Source: Pseudomonadota bacterium
GTDB lineage: Bacteria; Pseudomonadota; Alphaproteobacteria; Rhizobiales; Rhizobiaceae
DNA: 64,000 nucleotides
Assembly: GCA_023419535.1 (NCBI GenBank)
Contig: JAEZXX010000059.1
Location: 4,404 to 68,403, forward strand
Direction of reading: 5' to 3'
The number at the start of each line of letters is the position of its first letter. The stretch's first letter is position 1. The position numbers and the translations under genes are program-made. Positions 37,381 through 47,945 of the stretch are shown here, in pieces. The notes beneath the pieces are model-generated. The model searched no databases. It worked only from the letters and a program-made list of their open reading frames with translations, and was not told the origin of the DNA.

Positions 37381-40155
37381 TCAGGCTTCGGCGAAGGCGC
37401 CGTGGCAGTGCTTGAACTTCTTGCCCGAGCCGCAGGGGCAGGCCTCGTTGCGGGCGACGGGACCCCAGGTGGACGGGTCGTTCGGATCGCGGTTCGCCGG
37501 CCGCGTCAGGAAGGGCGAGGCGCCCGCCAGGGACGCGGCCGCCGCGGCCCGTGCGCCGGGCTGCGCCGGGGCGGGTCCCGGGGTCCCGTCCGCCATCTCG
37601 TCGACCCCCGTCGTCGCGTCCACATGGTGGCCGTGCATGGGCGGCGGCGTCGGCGCGACGCGCTCCTCGGGCCGGACCAGCTCCACCCGCGCCATCTGCT
37701 GCGTCACGCGCTCGCGCAGATTGTCGAGCATGGACTGGAAGAGCTCGAAGGCCTCCGACTTGTACTCGTTCAGCGGATCGCGCTGCGCGTAGCCGCGGAA
37801 GCCGACGACCGAGCGCAGATGATCGAGATTGACCAGATGCTCGCGCCACAGGCCGTCGATCGTCTGGAGCACGACAGAGCGCTGGACATAGGTCGAGACG
37901 TCGCCGCCGAAGCGCTCGCGCTTCTCGAGCGCCGCCTTGTCCACCGCCTCCTGGAGGCGCTGGCGGATGTCGGCATCGTCGATGCCCTCCTCCTCGGCCC
38001 AGGCCTGGATCGGCAGGTCGAGACCGAAGATCTCCTTCACGTCCTCGGCGAGCTCGGCCGTCTCCCACTGCTCGGGATAGGCCGTCTCCGGCATGCGGCG
38101 GGCGACGAGCTTCTCCACCGTCTCCTCGCGCATGTCGTCGACGCTCTCGTCCAGCGAGGTCGCATCCATCAGTTCGAGCCGCTGCTCGAAGATGACCTTG
38201 CGCTGGTCGTTCATCACGTCGTCGTATTTCAGAAGGTTCTTGCGGATGTCGAAATTGCGCGCCTCGACCTTCTTCTGGGCGTTCTCCAGCGCCTTGTTGA
38301 TCCACGGATGGACGATCGCCTCGTCCTCCTTCAGCCCGAGGCGGGACAGCATCGTGTCCATGCGCTCGGACCCGAAGATCCGCATCAGGTCGTCCTGGAG
38401 CGAGAGATAGAACTTGGAGCGGCCGGGGTCGCCCTGGCGCCCGGAGCGGCCGCGCAGCTGGTTGTCGATGCGCCGCGATTCGTGGCGCTCGGTGGCGAGC
38501 ACGTAGAGGCCGCCGGCTGCCAGCGCCTGCTCCTTGAGGCGCTGCACGTCGGCGCGGATCGCGGCGGCCTTGGCCTCGCGCTCCGGCCCCTCGGGCATGT
38601 CCTTCAGCTCGTGCTCGAGCCGCATGTCGAGATTGCCGCCGAGCTGGATGTCGGTGCCGCGGCCAGCCATGTTGGTGGCGATCGTCACCGCGCCGGGCAC
38701 GCCGGCCTGGGAGACGATGTAGGCCTCCTGCTCGTGGTAGCGCGCGTTGAGGACCTGGAAGTCCTTGAGGCCCGCCTCGCGCAGGCGCGTGGCCAGAAGC
38801 TCGGACTTCTCGATCGAGGTCGTGCCGACGAGGATCGGCTGGCCGCGCTGCGCTGCGTCGCGGATCTCGGCGGTGATGGCTTTGAACTTCTCATCGAAGG
38901 TCCGGTAGACCTCGTCGTGCTCGTCGCGGCGCTGCACGGGCAGGTTCGTCGGAACCTCGATGACGTCGAGCCCGTAGATGTCGCCGAATTCGGCCGCTTC
39001 CGTCGAGGCCGTGCCGGTCATGCCGGCGAGGCGCTTGTAGAGGCGGAAGTAATTCTGGAAGGTGATCGAGGCGAGCGTCTGGTTCTCGGGCTGGATCGTG
39101 ACGCCTTCCTTGGCCTCCAGCGCCTGGTGCAGGCCTTCCGAGAAGCGGCGCCCCGGCATCATGCGGCCGGTGAACTCGTCGATGATGACGATCTCGTCGC
39201 CGCGCACGATGTAGTCCTTGTCGCGCTGGAAGAGGGTGTGGGCCTTCAGCGCGTTGTTGACGTGGTGGACGACGGCGACGTTCTCGATGTCGTAGAGCGA
39301 TGCGCCCTGCAGATGGCCGGCGGCCTCCAGAAGACCCTCCAGCTTCTCGGTGCCGTCCTCGGTGAAGGAGACCTGCCGCTGCTTCTCGTCCAGCTCGTAG
39401 TCGGACTTGTCGAGCTGCGGGATGAAGGCGTTGATCGTCTTGTAGAGGTCCGAGCGGTCGTCGAGCGGGCCGGAGATGATCAGCGGCGTGCGCGCCTCGT
39501 CGATCAGGATCGAGTCCACCTCGTCGACGATGGCGTAGTGGTGGCCGCGCTGCACCATCTGCGCGCGCTCGTACTTCATGTTGTCGCGAAGATAGTCGAA
39601 GCCGAGCTCGTTGTTCGTCGCGTAGGTGATGTCGCAGGCATAGGCCTCGCGGCGCTGCGTGTCCGACAGGCCGTGGACGATGACGCCGTAGGAGAGGCCG
39701 AGGAAGTTGTAGATGCGGCCCATCTGGTGGGCGTCGCGGGTGGCGAGATAGTCGTTGACGGTGACGACGTGGACGCCTTTGCCTTCGAGCGCCTTCAGAT
39801 AGACCGGGAGCGTGGCCACCAGCGTCTTGCCCTCGCCGGTGCGCATCTCGGCGATGGAGCCGCCGGCCAGAACCATGCCGCCGATGAGCTGCACGTCGAA
39901 GGGGCGAAGGCCGAGCGTGCGCTTGGCCGCCTCGCGGACCACGGCGAAGGCGGGAACGAGCAGATCCTCGACGCTCCGGCCGGCGGCGATCTCGCTCCTG
40001 AAGCTCTCGGTCTTGGCCCGCAGCGCCTCGTCGGAGAGGGCGGCGAACTCGGCTTCCAGCTCGTTGATCTGCCGGACCTTGGCGTCGAAGCGCTTCACGA
40101 TCCGGGACGACGACGAGCCGAACAACTTGGCCGCCAGGCCGCCGAGACTGACCAT
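37381..40155 (-). CDS. secA: Preprotein translocase ATPase SecA
   Basis: 924 residues from ATG 40155 ([18 protein letters not shown]). DEAD-type motor: MRTGEGKT, the [20 protein letters not shown] region, [13 protein letters not shown]. The C-terminus ends in a zinc-binding SecB/ribosome tail, [14 protein letters not shown], after a flexible Pro/Ala linker. SecA drives protein export through SecYEG. Alphaproteobacterial SecA of this length is normal. Divergent from the parvulin gene. Confidence 0.97.
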   Translation of the reverse strand: MVSLGGLAAKLFGSSSSRIVKRFDAKVRQINELEAEFAALSDEALRAKTESFRSEIAAGRSVEDLLVPAFAVVREAAKRTLGLRPFDVQLIGGMVLAGGSIAEMRTGEGKTLVATLPVYLKALEGKGVHVVTVNDYLATRDAHQMGRIYNFLGLSYGVIVHGLSDTQRREAYACDITYATNNELGFDYLRDNMKYERAQMVQRGHHYAIVDEVDSILIDEARTPLIISGPLDDRSDLYKTINAFIPQLDKSDYELDEKQRQVSFTEDGTEKLEGLLEAAGHLQGASLYDIENVAVVHHVNNALKAHTLFQRDKDYIVRGDEIVIIDEFTGRMMPGRRFSEGLHQALEAKEGVTIQPENQTLASITFQNYFRLYKRLAGMTGTASTEAAEFGDIYGLDVIEVPTNLPVQRRDEHDEVYRTFDEKFKAITAEIRDAAQRGQPILVGTTSIEKSELLATRLREAGLKDFQVLNARYHEQEAYIVSQAGVPGAVTIATNMAGRGTDIQLGGNLDMRLEHELKDMPEGPEREAKAAAIRADVQRLKEQALAAGGLYVLATERHESRRIDNQLRGRSGRQGDPGRSKFYLSLQDDLMRIFGSERMDTMLSRLGLKEDEAIVHPWINKALENAQKKVEARNFDIRKNLLKYDDVMNDQRKVIFEQRLELMDATSLDESVDDMREETVEKLVARRMPETAYPEQWETAELAEDVKEIFGLDLPIQAWAEEEGIDDADIRQRLQEAVDKAALEKRERFGGDVSTYVQRSVVLQTIDGLWREHLVNLDHLRSVVGFRGYAQRDPLNEYKSEAFELFQSMLDNLRERVTQQMARVELVRPEERVAPTPPPMHGHHVDATTGVDEMADGTPGPAPAQPGARAAAAASLAGASPFLTRPANRDPNDPSTWGPVARNEACPCGSGKKFKHCHGAFAEA

Positions 40156-40424
40156 CTGAAAGATGTCCTTCCGTATCGTTGGAGGCGGCCGCACGCGCGG
40201 TCCGGCTCCTGCCCTGCCGAGACCGGCGGGACTGGACCAGACCCTTGAGATGAACCGGAAACGGCTGGACTTTGGGAACGCGCGAGAGATAAGAGGGGCC
40301 CTATGCGATGTCAACGCCGCGACATGCGGCGCCGAAGGGCGCCATCCGGCTCGAGACAAGCCCCCGTCGGGGTGCAAGAGGCCGCTCCCTTTCTCCCCCA
40401 TCGCCATCCAACGAGGACGAGCGC

Positions 40425-41441
40425 ATGACCAACACCCATCTCGCGCGCCTGGCCGCCGCCGCGCTGCTTCTGTCGTCGACGGCTCTGGCCGCCAACGCGC
40501 AGGACACCGCGCCGGCCGAGACCCCGCCGGCTGCCGCCGAGCCCGCCGCTCCCGCCGAGCCGGCCCCCGCTCAGGCCGAGCCCGTCGATCCCGCCGCGGT
40601 CGTGGCGCGCGTCGGCGGCTCGGAGATCACCGAGGGTGATCTGGCCGCCGCGCTCGCCGATCTCGGGCCGCAGTTCGCCCAGCTGCCGCCCGAGCAGGGC
40701 CGCATCGCGGTGCTCGCCGCGCTGATCGACATTCGCTCGCTCAGCCTCGAGGCGCAGGAGGCCGGCCTCGAGAACGATCCGCTGGTCGAGCGCCGCATCG
40801 CCTTCCTGCGCGACCGGGCGCTCCACAACGCCTATTTCGAGCAGGAGGGCGTGGAGGCGATCACCGACGAGGAGCTGCGGACCCGCTACGACACGGAGAT
40901 CGCCGCCATGGCGCCCGCCGAGCCGACCGAGGAGGTCAACGCTCGGCACATCCTCGTCGCCACCCGCGAGGAGGCCGAGGCGATCATCGACGAGCTCGAC
41001 GGCGGAGCCGATTTCGCCGAACTGGCCACCGAACGCTCGTCCGACCCCGGCTCCGGCCAGCGCGGCGGCGACCTCGGCTGGTTCGGCCCCGGCCAGATGG
41101 TCCCGGCCTTCGAGACGGCGGCCTTCGCGCTGGAGCCCGGCTCCTACACGCAAGAGCCGGTGGAATCGCAGTTCGGCTGGCACGTGATCCAGACGACCGA
41201 GAAGCGCACGGCCGAGCCGGCCGAGCCGCCGGCCTTCGAGGACGTGTCCGAGCAGGTCCGCCAGGTCGTGCTGCGCGAGCGCTACATCGAGATCGTGCGG
41301 GCCGCGCGCGAGGAACTCGACGTCGAGTATGTCGACCCGCAGATCCAGTCGCAGATCGAGGCGATGGAAGCCGCCATGGAAGGCGAACCGGCCGCCGGGG
41401 AGCAGGCCCCGGCCGCCGGCGAGACCCCGCCCGCGCAGTGA
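40425..41441 (+). CDS. Periplasmic parvulin-type peptidyl-prolyl isomerase
   Basis: 338 residues. Signal peptide 1-25 ([13 protein letters not shown]), then a Pro/Ala-rich spacer, an N-terminal helical SurA/PpiC-like region ([17 protein letters not shown]), the rotamase domain ([36 protein letters not shown]) and an Ala/Pro/Glu-rich tail. It should assist folding of exported proteins, in keeping with its place divergent from secA. ATG 40425 gives the signal peptide. Confidence 0.93.
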   Translation: MTNTHLARLAAAALLLSSTALAANAQDTAPAETPPAAAEPAAPAEPAPAQAEPVDPAAVVARVGGSEITEGDLAAALADLGPQFAQLPPEQGRIAVLAALIDIRSLSLEAQEAGLENDPLVERRIAFLRDRALHNAYFEQEGVEAITDEELRTRYDTEIAAMAPAEPTEEVNARHILVATREEAEAIIDELDGGADFAELATERSSDPGSGQRGGDLGWFGPGQMVPAFETAAFALEPGSYTQEPVESQFGWHVIQTTEKRTAEPAEPPAFEDVSEQVRQVVLRERYIEIVRAAREELDVEYVDPQIQSQIEAMEAAMEGEPAAGEQAPAAGETPPAQ

Positions 41442-41448
41442 TCCGAAC

Positions 41449-41481
41449 GGGGCGGCCCGTCGCGGCCGCCCCTCGCTTTCT
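41449..41481 (+). terminator. Terminator between the parvulin gene and argJ
   Basis: GGGGCGGCC (41449-41457) pairs perfectly with GGCCGCCCC (41464-41472), followed by TCGCTTTCTT. A 9-bp GC stem with a T-rich tail. It overlaps the leader of argJ, so it may attenuate or fully separate the two genes. Confidence 0.65.
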
Positions 41482-41497
41482 TGCAGGAGACGACCGG

Positions 41498-42730
41498 ATG
41501 AGCGCCGCCATCTCGCCGCTGGCCCCGAAGACCTATGCCGAGCTCGGCCCCATCGAAGGCGTCTCGATCGCCACCGCCGCCGCCGGCATCAAGTACAGCG
41601 GCCGGACCGACGTCCTGATGATGGTGCTGGACGAGGGCACGAGCGTCGCGGGCGTGTTCACGACCTCCAGATGCCCCTCCGCCCCGGTCGACTTCTGCCG
41701 CCAGAGCCTGAAGGGAGGACGCGCGCGCGTCCTCGTCGTCAACTCCGGCAACGCCAACGCCTTCACCGGCGCCAAGGGCCGCGAGACGACGCGCCTGACC
41801 GCCGAAGCCGCCTCGGCCGCGCTGTCCTGCGGAACGGACGAGGTCTTCCTGGCCTCGACCGGCGTCATCGGCGAGCCGCTCCCGGCCGAGAAGTTCTCGC
41901 ATCTCCTCGCCGGCATGGCCGGCGAGGCTCAGCCCTCGCTCTGGCGCGAGGCGGCCGAGGCGATCATGACCACGGACACCTTTCCGAAGGTGGCCACCCG
42001 CAGCGCCGAACTCGGCGGCCGGACGGTCACGATCAACGGCATCGCCAAGGGCGCGGGCATGATCGCGCCCGACATGGCGACGATGCTGTCGTTCCTGGCG
42101 ACCGACGCGGCCATCGCGCCGGCCGTCCTGCAGACGCTCCTGGCGGAGGCCGTGGGCCCGACCTTCAACTCGGTGACGGTCGATTCCGACACCTCCACCT
42201 CCGACACGCTGCTGTTCTTCGCCACGGCCAAGGCCGGCAACGCGCCGGTCGTCGATGCGTCGGACCCAGGGCTCGCGTCCTTCAGGGCCGCGCTCGGCGA
42301 CCTTCTCCTCGACCTCGCCCGGCAGGTGGCGCGGGACGGGGAGGGCGCGCGCAAGGAGATCCAGGTCACGGTGACGGGCGCCGTCGACGACGCCTCGGCC
42401 AAGCGCATCGCGCTCTCCATCGCCAATTCGCCGCTGGTGAAGACGGCGGTGGCGGGCGAGGACGCCAATTGGGGTCGCGTCGTCATGGCCGTCGGCAAGG
42501 CCGGCGAGCCGGCCGACCGCGACCGGCTGTCGATCTGGTTCGGGCCCGTGCGCGTGGCGGCGGGCGGCGAACGCGATCCCGCCTACAGCGAGGCGGAAGC
42601 GTCGGCGGCGATGAAGGCCGACGAGATCGCCATCCGGGCCGACATCGGCCTCGGCGAGGGGCGCTGGACCGTCTACACCTGCGATCTGACCAAGGAATAC
42701 GTCGCGATCAATGGCGACTATCGAAGCTGA
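41498..42730 (+). CDS. argJ: Bifunctional ornithine acetyltransferase/N-acetylglutamate synthase
   Basis: 410 residues. The self-cleavage site is in [10 protein letters not shown], where T195 becomes the nucleophile of the beta chain; [17 protein letters not shown] precedes it closely. [10 protein letters not shown] is another family motif, and the C-terminal [10 protein letters not shown] is diagnostic. It transfers acetyl from N-acetylornithine to glutamate, the cyclic arginine pathway. ATG 41498 follows AGGAGA. The gene overlaps the GNAT gene by 20 bases. Confidence 0.96.
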   Translation: MSAAISPLAPKTYAELGPIEGVSIATAAAGIKYSGRTDVLMMVLDEGTSVAGVFTTSRCPSAPVDFCRQSLKGGRARVLVVNSGNANAFTGAKGRETTRLTAEAASAALSCGTDEVFLASTGVIGEPLPAEKFSHLLAGMAGEAQPSLWREAAEAIMTTDTFPKVATRSAELGGRTVTINGIAKGAGMIAPDMATMLSFLATDAAIAPAVLQTLLAEAVGPTFNSVTVDSDTSTSDTLLFFATAKAGNAPVVDASDPGLASFRAALGDLLLDLARQVARDGEGARKEIQVTVTGAVDDASAKRIALSIANSPLVKTAVAGEDANWGRVVMAVGKAGEPADRDRLSIWFGPVRVAAGGERDPAYSEAEASAAMKADEIAIRADIGLGEGRWTVYTCDLTKEYVAINGDYRS

Positions 42731-43487
42731 GCGGTTGAAACGGCTCGCTGTCGTCCGCCGGCTCGAGGCGGCGGGCTTCCGGGCCTGGCCGGCGTCGAGC
42801 ACCGCCTATGACGGGACCTGGGCCGTTCGCACGACGAGGGGCTTTCCCGCGCGGCGCCTGAACTCGGTCAATCCGCTCGACCCGTCCGACGACACCGATC
42901 TCGACGTGCGCGTCCGGCGTGCCGTCGAGCATTTCCGCGACGTCGGGCGCCAGCCGATCTTCCGGCTCTCTCCGCTCGCCCCGCCGCGCCTTATCGCCCA
43001 TCTGGACCGGGCGGGCTGGGGCACGGAAGCGGAGTCGATCGTCCTGACCGGCGACCTCGCCTCGATCGACCTCTCGGAGGCGATCGACCGCATTCCGATC
43101 CGCGACGGGCAGCGCTATCTCGAAGCCTCCCTGATCGTCCACCAGCGCCCGCCGGGGCTGCGCGAGGGCCTCTTCGAGATCATGTCCTCGATCCGGCCCT
43201 CCACCGCCTTCTTTGTGCGCGAGGACCGGCGGGAGAACCCGATCGCGGTCGCCCTCGCCATCACCGACAACGATCTCGCCGGCCTCCTCGACGTGGCGGT
43301 CGCCCCGCATATGCGCCGTCGCGGCATCGGGCTCGATCTGGTCCGCACCGCGCTCCGGCACACCGCCCATCGCGGGGCGAAGACCGGCTGGCTGCAGGTC
43401 GAGGCCGACAATGCGGCGGGTCTCGCGCTCTACCAGGGCCTCGGCTTTCGCGAAGCCTACCGCTACGTCTATCGGACGGCACCCTGA
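42711..43487 (+). CDS. GNAT family N-acetyltransferase
   Basis: 258 residues. The GNAT core is in the C-terminal half: [20 protein letters not shown] is the acetyl-CoA-binding motif A and [16 protein letters not shown] is motif B. The N-terminal ~110 residues form a second, degenerate GNAT-like half. Such proteins are commonly encoded between argJ and mutT in Hyphomicrobiales; the substrate is unknown. The start overlaps argJ by 20 bases. Confidence 0.88.
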   Translation: MATIEAERLKRLAVVRRLEAAGFRAWPASSTAYDGTWAVRTTRGFPARRLNSVNPLDPSDDTDLDVRVRRAVEHFRDVGRQPIFRLSPLAPPRLIAHLDRAGWGTEAESIVLTGDLASIDLSEAIDRIPIRDGQRYLEASLIVHQRPPGLREGLFEIMSSIRPSTAFFVREDRRENPIAVALAITDNDLAGLLDVAVAPHMRRRGIGLDLVRTALRHTAHRGAKTGWLQVEADNAAGLALYQGLGFREAYRYVYRTAP

Positions 43488-43548
43488 TACTTGCCGGACA
43501 TTAGTCGCCCGGCTATCATGGTGACCACAGTGGTCATGGAGGCCGGTC

Positions 43549-43794
43549 ATGCGGGAAGTCCAGCTTCGCGATGCCAAGAGCGGGCTGTCCAAGCTCGTCG
43601 ACGATGCCGTGGCCGGGACCCCGTCCGCCATCACGCGGCATGGACGCCCGACGGCGGTCGTCGTCGGGATCGAGGAATGGCGCCGGCTGAACGCCGCCGT
43701 GCCCAGCTTTGCCGAGTTCCTGCTGACCGCGCCCTTCGAGGATGGGGACCTGCCCGCCCGCCGTCCCGGCGACGAGCGCCAGATCGACCTTTGA
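43549..43794 (+). CDS. Phd/YefM-type antitoxin
   Basis: 81 residues. MREVQLRDAKSGLSKLVDDA then ITRHGRPTAVVVGIEEWRRL is the Phd/YefM DNA-binding fold; the acidic C-terminus should bind and block the PIN toxin. Its stop overlaps the toxin's TTG start (TTGA). It probably autorepresses the operon. Confidence 0.9.
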   Translation: MREVQLRDAKSGLSKLVDDAVAGTPSAITRHGRPTAVVVGIEEWRRLNAAVPSFAEFLLTAPFEDGDLPARRPGDERQIDL

Positions 43795-44261
43795 AGGGCG
43801 TTCTTCTCGACACCAACGTCGTGTCCGCTTCCTCGCCGCTGCGCGCCGGCGAGAGCGCTCCGGCGCTCCGGCAATGGCTTCTGGAGAGAAGCCATGCGCT
43901 GCACCTTCCCGCGGTCGCCATCGGCGAGATTCGCTCGGGTGTCGAGGCGGCGCGGGCGAGAGGGCAGGCCCGGAAGGCCGAGGCGCTCGACCGTTGGCTG
44001 TCCCAGCTCGCACTCGTCTTCGCCGGGCGGATTCTTGCCGTCGACCTGAGGGTGGCGGATCTGTCGGGTGTCCTTCTCCAGCGCGCCCGGGCAGCCGGTC
44101 ACGAGGTCGGCTGGATCGACGCGCAGATCGCAGCCACCGCGACGGCGCATGATCTCCTGCTCCTGACACGCAACGCACGGCATTTCGCCCCGCTCGGGGT
44201 CGACTTCCGCGATCCCTTCGTCGAAGACGTCGCGACGCTGGATGGCCTCCTCGAAGGTTGA
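43791..44261 (+). CDS. vapC: VapC/FitB-type PIN-domain toxin
   Basis: 156 residues from TTG 43791. PIN-domain acidic residues D7 (LLDTNVVS), E46 (AIGEIRSG) and D110 (GWIDAQIA), with LLLTRNARHF near the end. PIN toxins of this class cleave tRNA or rRNA; the target is unknown. It ends 7 bases before mutT and separates it from the argJ-GNAT pair. The FitB-like LDTNVVS start is typical of alphaproteobacterial VapC. Confidence 0.92.
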   Translation: MKGVLLDTNVVSASSPLRAGESAPALRQWLLERSHALHLPAVAIGEIRSGVEAARARGQARKAEALDRWLSQLALVFAGRILAVDLRVADLSGVLLQRARAAGHEVGWIDAQIAATATAHDLLLLTRNARHFAPLGVDFRDPFVEDVATLDGLLEG

Positions 44262-44268
44262 ACGCCGC

Positions 44269-44676
44269 ATGCCGACCCCCCGTCTTCTCTTCGTCGCGGC
44301 CTGCGCGCTTCTCGATGCCGACGGGCGCGTCCTGATCTGCGAGCGCCCTGCGGGCAAGTCGCTGGCCGGGCTTTGGGAGTTTCCCGGCGGCAAGGTGGAG
44401 GCGGGCGAAACGCCGGAGGAGACGCTCGTCCGCGAGCTCGCAGAAGAGATCGGGGTCGTCACCAAGCCCGACTGCCTCGCGCCGCTCACCTTCGCCAGCC
44501 ACGCCTACGAGGAGTTCCACCTTCTGATGCCGCTCTATGTCTGCCGGCGCTACGAGGGGATCGCACGGCCGCTGGAGGGGCAGCGCCTCAAATGGGTCCG
44601 GCGTCGGGACCTGCGCGACCATCCGATGCCGCCGGCCGATCTGCCGCTGATCCCGCATCTGATCGACCTGTTCTGA
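44269..44676 (+). CDS. mutT: 8-oxo-dGTP diphosphatase MutT
   Basis: 135 residues. Nudix box at 40-62, with the REXXEE core at 55-60 (RELAEE), after LWEFPGGKVEAGE. MutT removes 8-oxo-dGTP from the nucleotide pool. ATG 44269 has AAGG about 10 bases upstream; the ATG at 44242, inside vapC, has no site. Confidence 0.93.
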   Translation: MPTPRLLFVAACALLDADGRVLICERPAGKSLAGLWEFPGGKVEAGETPEETLVRELAEEIGVVTKPDCLAPLTFASHAYEEFHLLMPLYVCRRYEGIARPLEGQRLKWVRRRDLRDHPMPPADLPLIPHLIDLF

Positions 44677-44741
44677 TCGCGTTTTAAGTCGATTTTTACC
44701 GAGATCGGCGATAATCGAGCTCCTTCGCCGGAGCTTCCGAC

Positions 44742-45068
44742 ATGCCGCCTGCCCTTCGTCCGGCCGACGCCGGACACGCACCGTCCCGCCCGTCCGAGGA
44801 TGGATACGCCACCCTTCGCCAGCTGCGCCGCGCCCTTCTGCGCGCCGGCGTGGCGGCCGGCTCGCTCGCGGTCCTCGTTGTCATGGTTTTCGGCCATGGC
44901 AGCGAGCGTCCGCTGCGCGAGGCCGATCGCGGTCTCGTCCTCGACGAGATGATGACGGGCAGCATCGCCGCCCCGTCGCGCTACGTCTCCAGCCGCTCCG
45001 TCCTCCAGGCCCCCGGGGCCTCGCCCTGCCTTCTCTATCCGGACGGCTCGCGCCGCGGCGACTGCTGA
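44742..45068 (+). CDS. Hypothetical membrane protein
   Basis: 108 residues, not recognised. A cytoplasmic-like basic N-terminus, one membrane segment (about 35-52, LRAGVAAGSLAVLVVMVFG), then an outside region of about 55 residues with two Cys (SPCLLYPDG and a terminal GDC). GGAG lies about 8 bases upstream and codon bias fits a real gene. The nearest gene is convergent, four bases away. Confidence 0.6.
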   Translation: MPPALRPADAGHAPSRPSEDGYATLRQLRRALLRAGVAAGSLAVLVVMVFGHGSERPLREADRGLVLDEMMTGSIAAPSRYVSSRSVLQAPGASPCLLYPDGSRRGDC

Positions 45069-45072
45069 GGCA

Positions 45073-45930
45073 TCAGCGCGCCTTCAGGGCCTCGGCGAGG
45101 CTCGCCTTGGCGCTGCCGGGCTTCAGCGGCTTCTGCTGGCTCTCGTGCGGGCGCCAGCCGGAAAGGTGGATCACGTCGAAGGTGGCGCGCACGCGCCCGT
45201 CCGGGTCGGCGAAGCGCTGAGCGTAGATCTCGGCCGCGCGCAGGAACAGACGCCGCGAGACCGGCCGGCGCGAACGCGCGTGAAGGACGTTCGCGCCCCC
45301 CATCGCACGGATGTCGGCCATGAGCTGGAACATCGTGTCGTAGCGGATCGTCAGCCGGTCCTGGTCGATGACGGGCAGGGCGAAGCCCGCGCGCTGCAGG
45401 AGGCCGCCCGCATCGCGGAGCTCGGCGAAGGGAAGAACGCGCGGCGAAGCGCCGCCGGACAGCTCCGTCTCGGCAGCGATCAGCGCCGCACGCAGCTCGT
45501 TCAGCGTCTCGCCGCCGAACAGGGTGCCGAGAAACAGCCCGTCCGGCCGCAGCGCCCGGCGGATCTGCACGAGCGCGCCCGGCGTGTCGTTGGTCAGGTG
45601 CAGACCGAGGTTGGAGACGACGAGGTCGAAGCTCTCCGGCTGGGCGGGCAGGGCCTCGATGTCGCCGACAAGGGCGTCCTCGCCCTCGGCGGTCTTGTCG
45701 AGCCGGACCAGCCGCCCGACCTGGCCGGTCGCGTTCACCGCGCGCGCGCACTCGCCGCCGTCCCCGCCGAGATCGAGCCCGGTCTCGAACCGACGCTGCA
45801 CGAGCGACAGGCGTTCGGCGAGGTCCTGCGCCACGTGGCGGGCCAGGAACAGCGGCGGCGTCTGGCCCTCGCGCGACCAGCGCGTGCGGCGTCGGTCGAG
45901 AAGGGCGCGGTCGAAGGGTTCGGCGGTCAT
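45073..45930 (-). CDS. SAM-dependent methyltransferase-like protein (NDUFAF5/BioC-like)
   Basis: 285 residues. The fold is class I methyltransferase: GLDLGGDGGECARAV replaces the usual GCGxG, then FDLVVSNLGLHLTNDTPGAL and LFLGTLFGGETLNELR. This set matches the NDUFAF5-type proteins found beside comF and grxC in alphaproteobacteria; the mitochondrial homologue helps assemble complex I. The loss of the GCGxG glycines may alter SAM use. Divergent from comF. Confidence 0.85.
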   Translation of the reverse strand: MTAEPFDRALLDRRRTRWSREGQTPPLFLARHVAQDLAERLSLVQRRFETGLDLGGDGGECARAVNATGQVGRLVRLDKTAEGEDALVGDIEALPAQPESFDLVVSNLGLHLTNDTPGALVQIRRALRPDGLFLGTLFGGETLNELRAALIAAETELSGGASPRVLPFAELRDAGGLLQRAGFALPVIDQDRLTIRYDTMFQLMADIRAMGGANVLHARSRRPVSRRLFLRAAEIYAQRFADPDGRVRATFDVIHLSGWRPHESQQKPLKPGSAKASLAEALKAR

Positions 45931-46041
45931 GGTTTTTCGGCGTCTCCGGGCGGCCTGCGGGCCCCGGAACCGTCGCGCGAGGCTTGCCGTCCGCCGCAAG
46001 TGGCGTATCGTTCCGTGCGGCACAAGTGGAAAGGACACCCG

Positions 46042-46776
46042 TTGTTCCTGTCGCGGCTGGCGCTCGGACTGACGCATCTCGTCTATCCGCCGGTCTGTCT
46101 CAGCTGCCGCGCGGCGGTCGGCACGGACGCGGCGCTTTGCGCCGATTGCTGGACCGGCGCGCGGTTTCTCGAACGCCCCTTCTGCGAGGTGCTCGGCCTG
46201 CCCTTCCCCTACGAGGTGGAGAGCGGCTCGGTCTCACCCCTTGCCATCGCCGAGCCTCCGCCCTTCGCCCGCGCCCGTGCGGCCATGGTGCACGAGGGCG
46301 TCGGCGCCCGCCTCGTCGCGCAGCTGAAATACGCCGACCGGACCGATCTCGCCTCCGCCATGGCGGCCTGGATGGAGCGGGCGGGGGCCGAGCTGCTGGC
46401 GGAGGCCGACGCCCTCGTCCCGGTGCCGCTCCATCGCAGCCGGCTGGTCCGCCGGCGCTTCAACCAGGCCGCCGAGCTCGCCCGGAACCTCGGCGCCCGC
46501 ACGCGGATCGCCCACCGTCCGCTGGCGCTCCGGCGCGTCAAGGCGACGGCGACGCAGGTCGGGCTGGGCGCGAGGGCGCGCGAAGAGAACGTGCGCGGCG
46601 CCTTTCGCGTCGCGGAGAACCGGAGGCAGGAGATCGAGGGCCGGCGCATCCTCCTCGTCGACGACGTCTTCACGACCGGCTCGACGGTCTCCAGCGCGGC
46701 CCGCGCCCTGAAGCGCGCCGGCGCGCTGCGGGTCGACGTCCTGACCTTTTCCAGGGTTGCGGAGACCATGCTCTGA
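46042..46776 (+). CDS. comF: ComF family protein
   Basis: 244 residues from TTG 46042, chosen because AAAGGA lies 7 bases upstream. An N-terminal four-Cys zinc site (C19, C22, C33, C36), then a phosphoribosyltransferase-like domain with VPVPLHRSRLVRRRFNQAAE and ILLVDDVFTTGST. ComF proteins act in DNA uptake in some bacteria; in others the role is unclear. Earlier in-frame GTGs at 46000 and 46015 are alternatives. Followed by grxC after 37 bases. Confidence 0.9.
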   Translation: MFLSRLALGLTHLVYPPVCLSCRAAVGTDAALCADCWTGARFLERPFCEVLGLPFPYEVESGSVSPLAIAEPPPFARARAAMVHEGVGARLVAQLKYADRTDLASAMAAWMERAGAELLAEADALVPVPLHRSRLVRRRFNQAAELARNLGARTRIAHRPLALRRVKATATQVGLGARAREENVRGAFRVAENRRQEIEGRRILLVDDVFTTGSTVSSAARALKRAGALRVDVLTFSRVAETML

Positions 46777-46813
46777 CAGCATATGACGGGCGATCCCCTT
46801 CGCGAGGCGCATC

Positions 46814-47074
46814 ATGCCCGACATCGTCATCTACACCCGAGACTTCTGCGGTTTCTGCGCTCGCGCCAAAGGGCTCCTTCAGTCGAAGGGGCTCGCCTTC
46901 GAAGAGAAGGACGCGACCTACGAGCCGGCGCTGCGGCAGGAGATGATGCAGCGCTCGGGGCGCACGACCTTCCCCCAGATCTTCATCGGCGACACCCATG
47001 TCGGGGGGTGCGACGATCTCTTCGCCCAAGAGCGCGACGGGCGGCTCGACGCGCTCTTGGCTCCGACCGCCTGA
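46814..47074 (+). CDS. grxC: Glutaredoxin 3
   Basis: 86 residues. Active site C12-G-F-C15 in DFCGFCARAK, then TTFPQIFIGDTHVGGCDDL, the GSH-binding TVP-like and GG motifs. It reduces disulphides and glutathionylated proteins with glutathione. It ends one base before the nitrilase-family gene, so they form one operon with comF upstream. Confidence 0.95.
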   Translation: MPDIVIYTRDFCGFCARAKGLLQSKGLAFEEKDATYEPALRQEMMQRSGRTTFPQIFIGDTHVGGCDDLFAQERDGRLDALLAPTA

Positions 47075-47075
47075 C

Positions 47076-47945
47076 ATGCCGGCCCGCTTTCGCGCCGCCA
47101 TCGTCCAGATGCGCTCGGGCACGGACCCTGCGCGCAACATCGAGGCCCTGGAGCGCCTCGTCGCGGAAGCGGCGGGCAGGGGCGCGGCCTACGTTCAGAC
47201 GCCGGAGATGACGGGCGCGCTGATGCGCGACCGCGAGCGCTTCCGCTCGGCTCTGCGCCGCGAGGAGGACGATCCCGTGGTCGCGGCTGCGAGCGCCCTT
47301 GCGCGGCGCCATTCGATCCTGCTCCACATCGGCTCGACCGCGGTCGACGCGGGCGAGGGGAAGGCCGCCAACCGCGCCTTCCTGTTCGGTCCGGACGGGT
47401 CGCGGATCGAGACCTACGACAAGATCCACATGTTCGACGTCGATCTCGACAAGGGCGAGAGCTGGCGCGAATCGAACACCTATCGGCCCGGCACGCGCGC
47501 GAGCGTCGCGGACCTGACGGCCGGGACGGCGTCGTTCCGCCTCGGCCTCGCCGTCTGCTACGACATTCGCTTTCCCGAGCTGTTCCGGGCTCAGGCGCTC
47601 GCCGGGGCGCAGGTGCTGACCGCGCCCGCGGCCTTTACCCGCCAGACCGGCGAGGCGCACTGGCACGTTCTGCAGCGCGCCCGCGCCATCGAGAACGGCG
47701 CCTTCCTCGTCTCCGCCGCGCAAGGGGGAATCCACGAGGACGGCCGCGAGACCTTCGGCCATTCGCTGATCGTCGACCCTTGGGGACGTGTCGTCGCGGA
47801 GGTCGCGGGCGACGAGCCCGGGATCGCGGTCGCCGAGATCGACGTCGGCGAGGTCCAGGCCGCACGCGCGAAGATTCCCAACCTCGTCAACCGGCGTGCC
47901 TTCTCGGCGGACTTCCCGCCCCGCGCGGACGAGCGACCCCGATGA
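47076..47945 (+). CDS. Carbon-nitrogen hydrolase (Nit1-type amidase)
   Basis: 289 residues. Nitrilase-family triad E44 (TPEMTG), K116 (DKIHMFD) and C161 (VCYDIRFPE). Resembles Nit1/YafV-type omega-amidases and deaminated-glutathione amidases. The grxC neighbour is consistent with a repair role in glutathione metabolism, which is an inference. Stop and next start overlap in ATGA. Confidence 0.9.
   Translation: MPARFRAAIVQMRSGTDPARNIEALERLVAEAAGRGAAYVQTPEMTGALMRDRERFRSALRREEDDPVVAAASALARRHSILLHIGSTAVDAGEGKAANRAFLFGPDGSRIETYDKIHMFDVDLDKGESWRESNTYRPGTRASVADLTAGTASFRLGLAVCYDIRFPELFRAQALAGAQVLTAPAAFTRQTGEAHWHVLQRARAIENGAFLVSAAQGGIHEDGRETFGHSLIVDPWGRVVAEVAGDEPGIAVAEIDVGEVQAARAKIPNLVNRRAFSADFPPRADERPR

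Noticed and set aside
37369..40248. 959-codon open frame antisense to secA
   Set aside because: It is a shadow of SecA's codon bias; its translation is a low-complexity Arg/Val/Leu/Asp-rich sequence with no domain, while SecA is unmistakable on the other strand.
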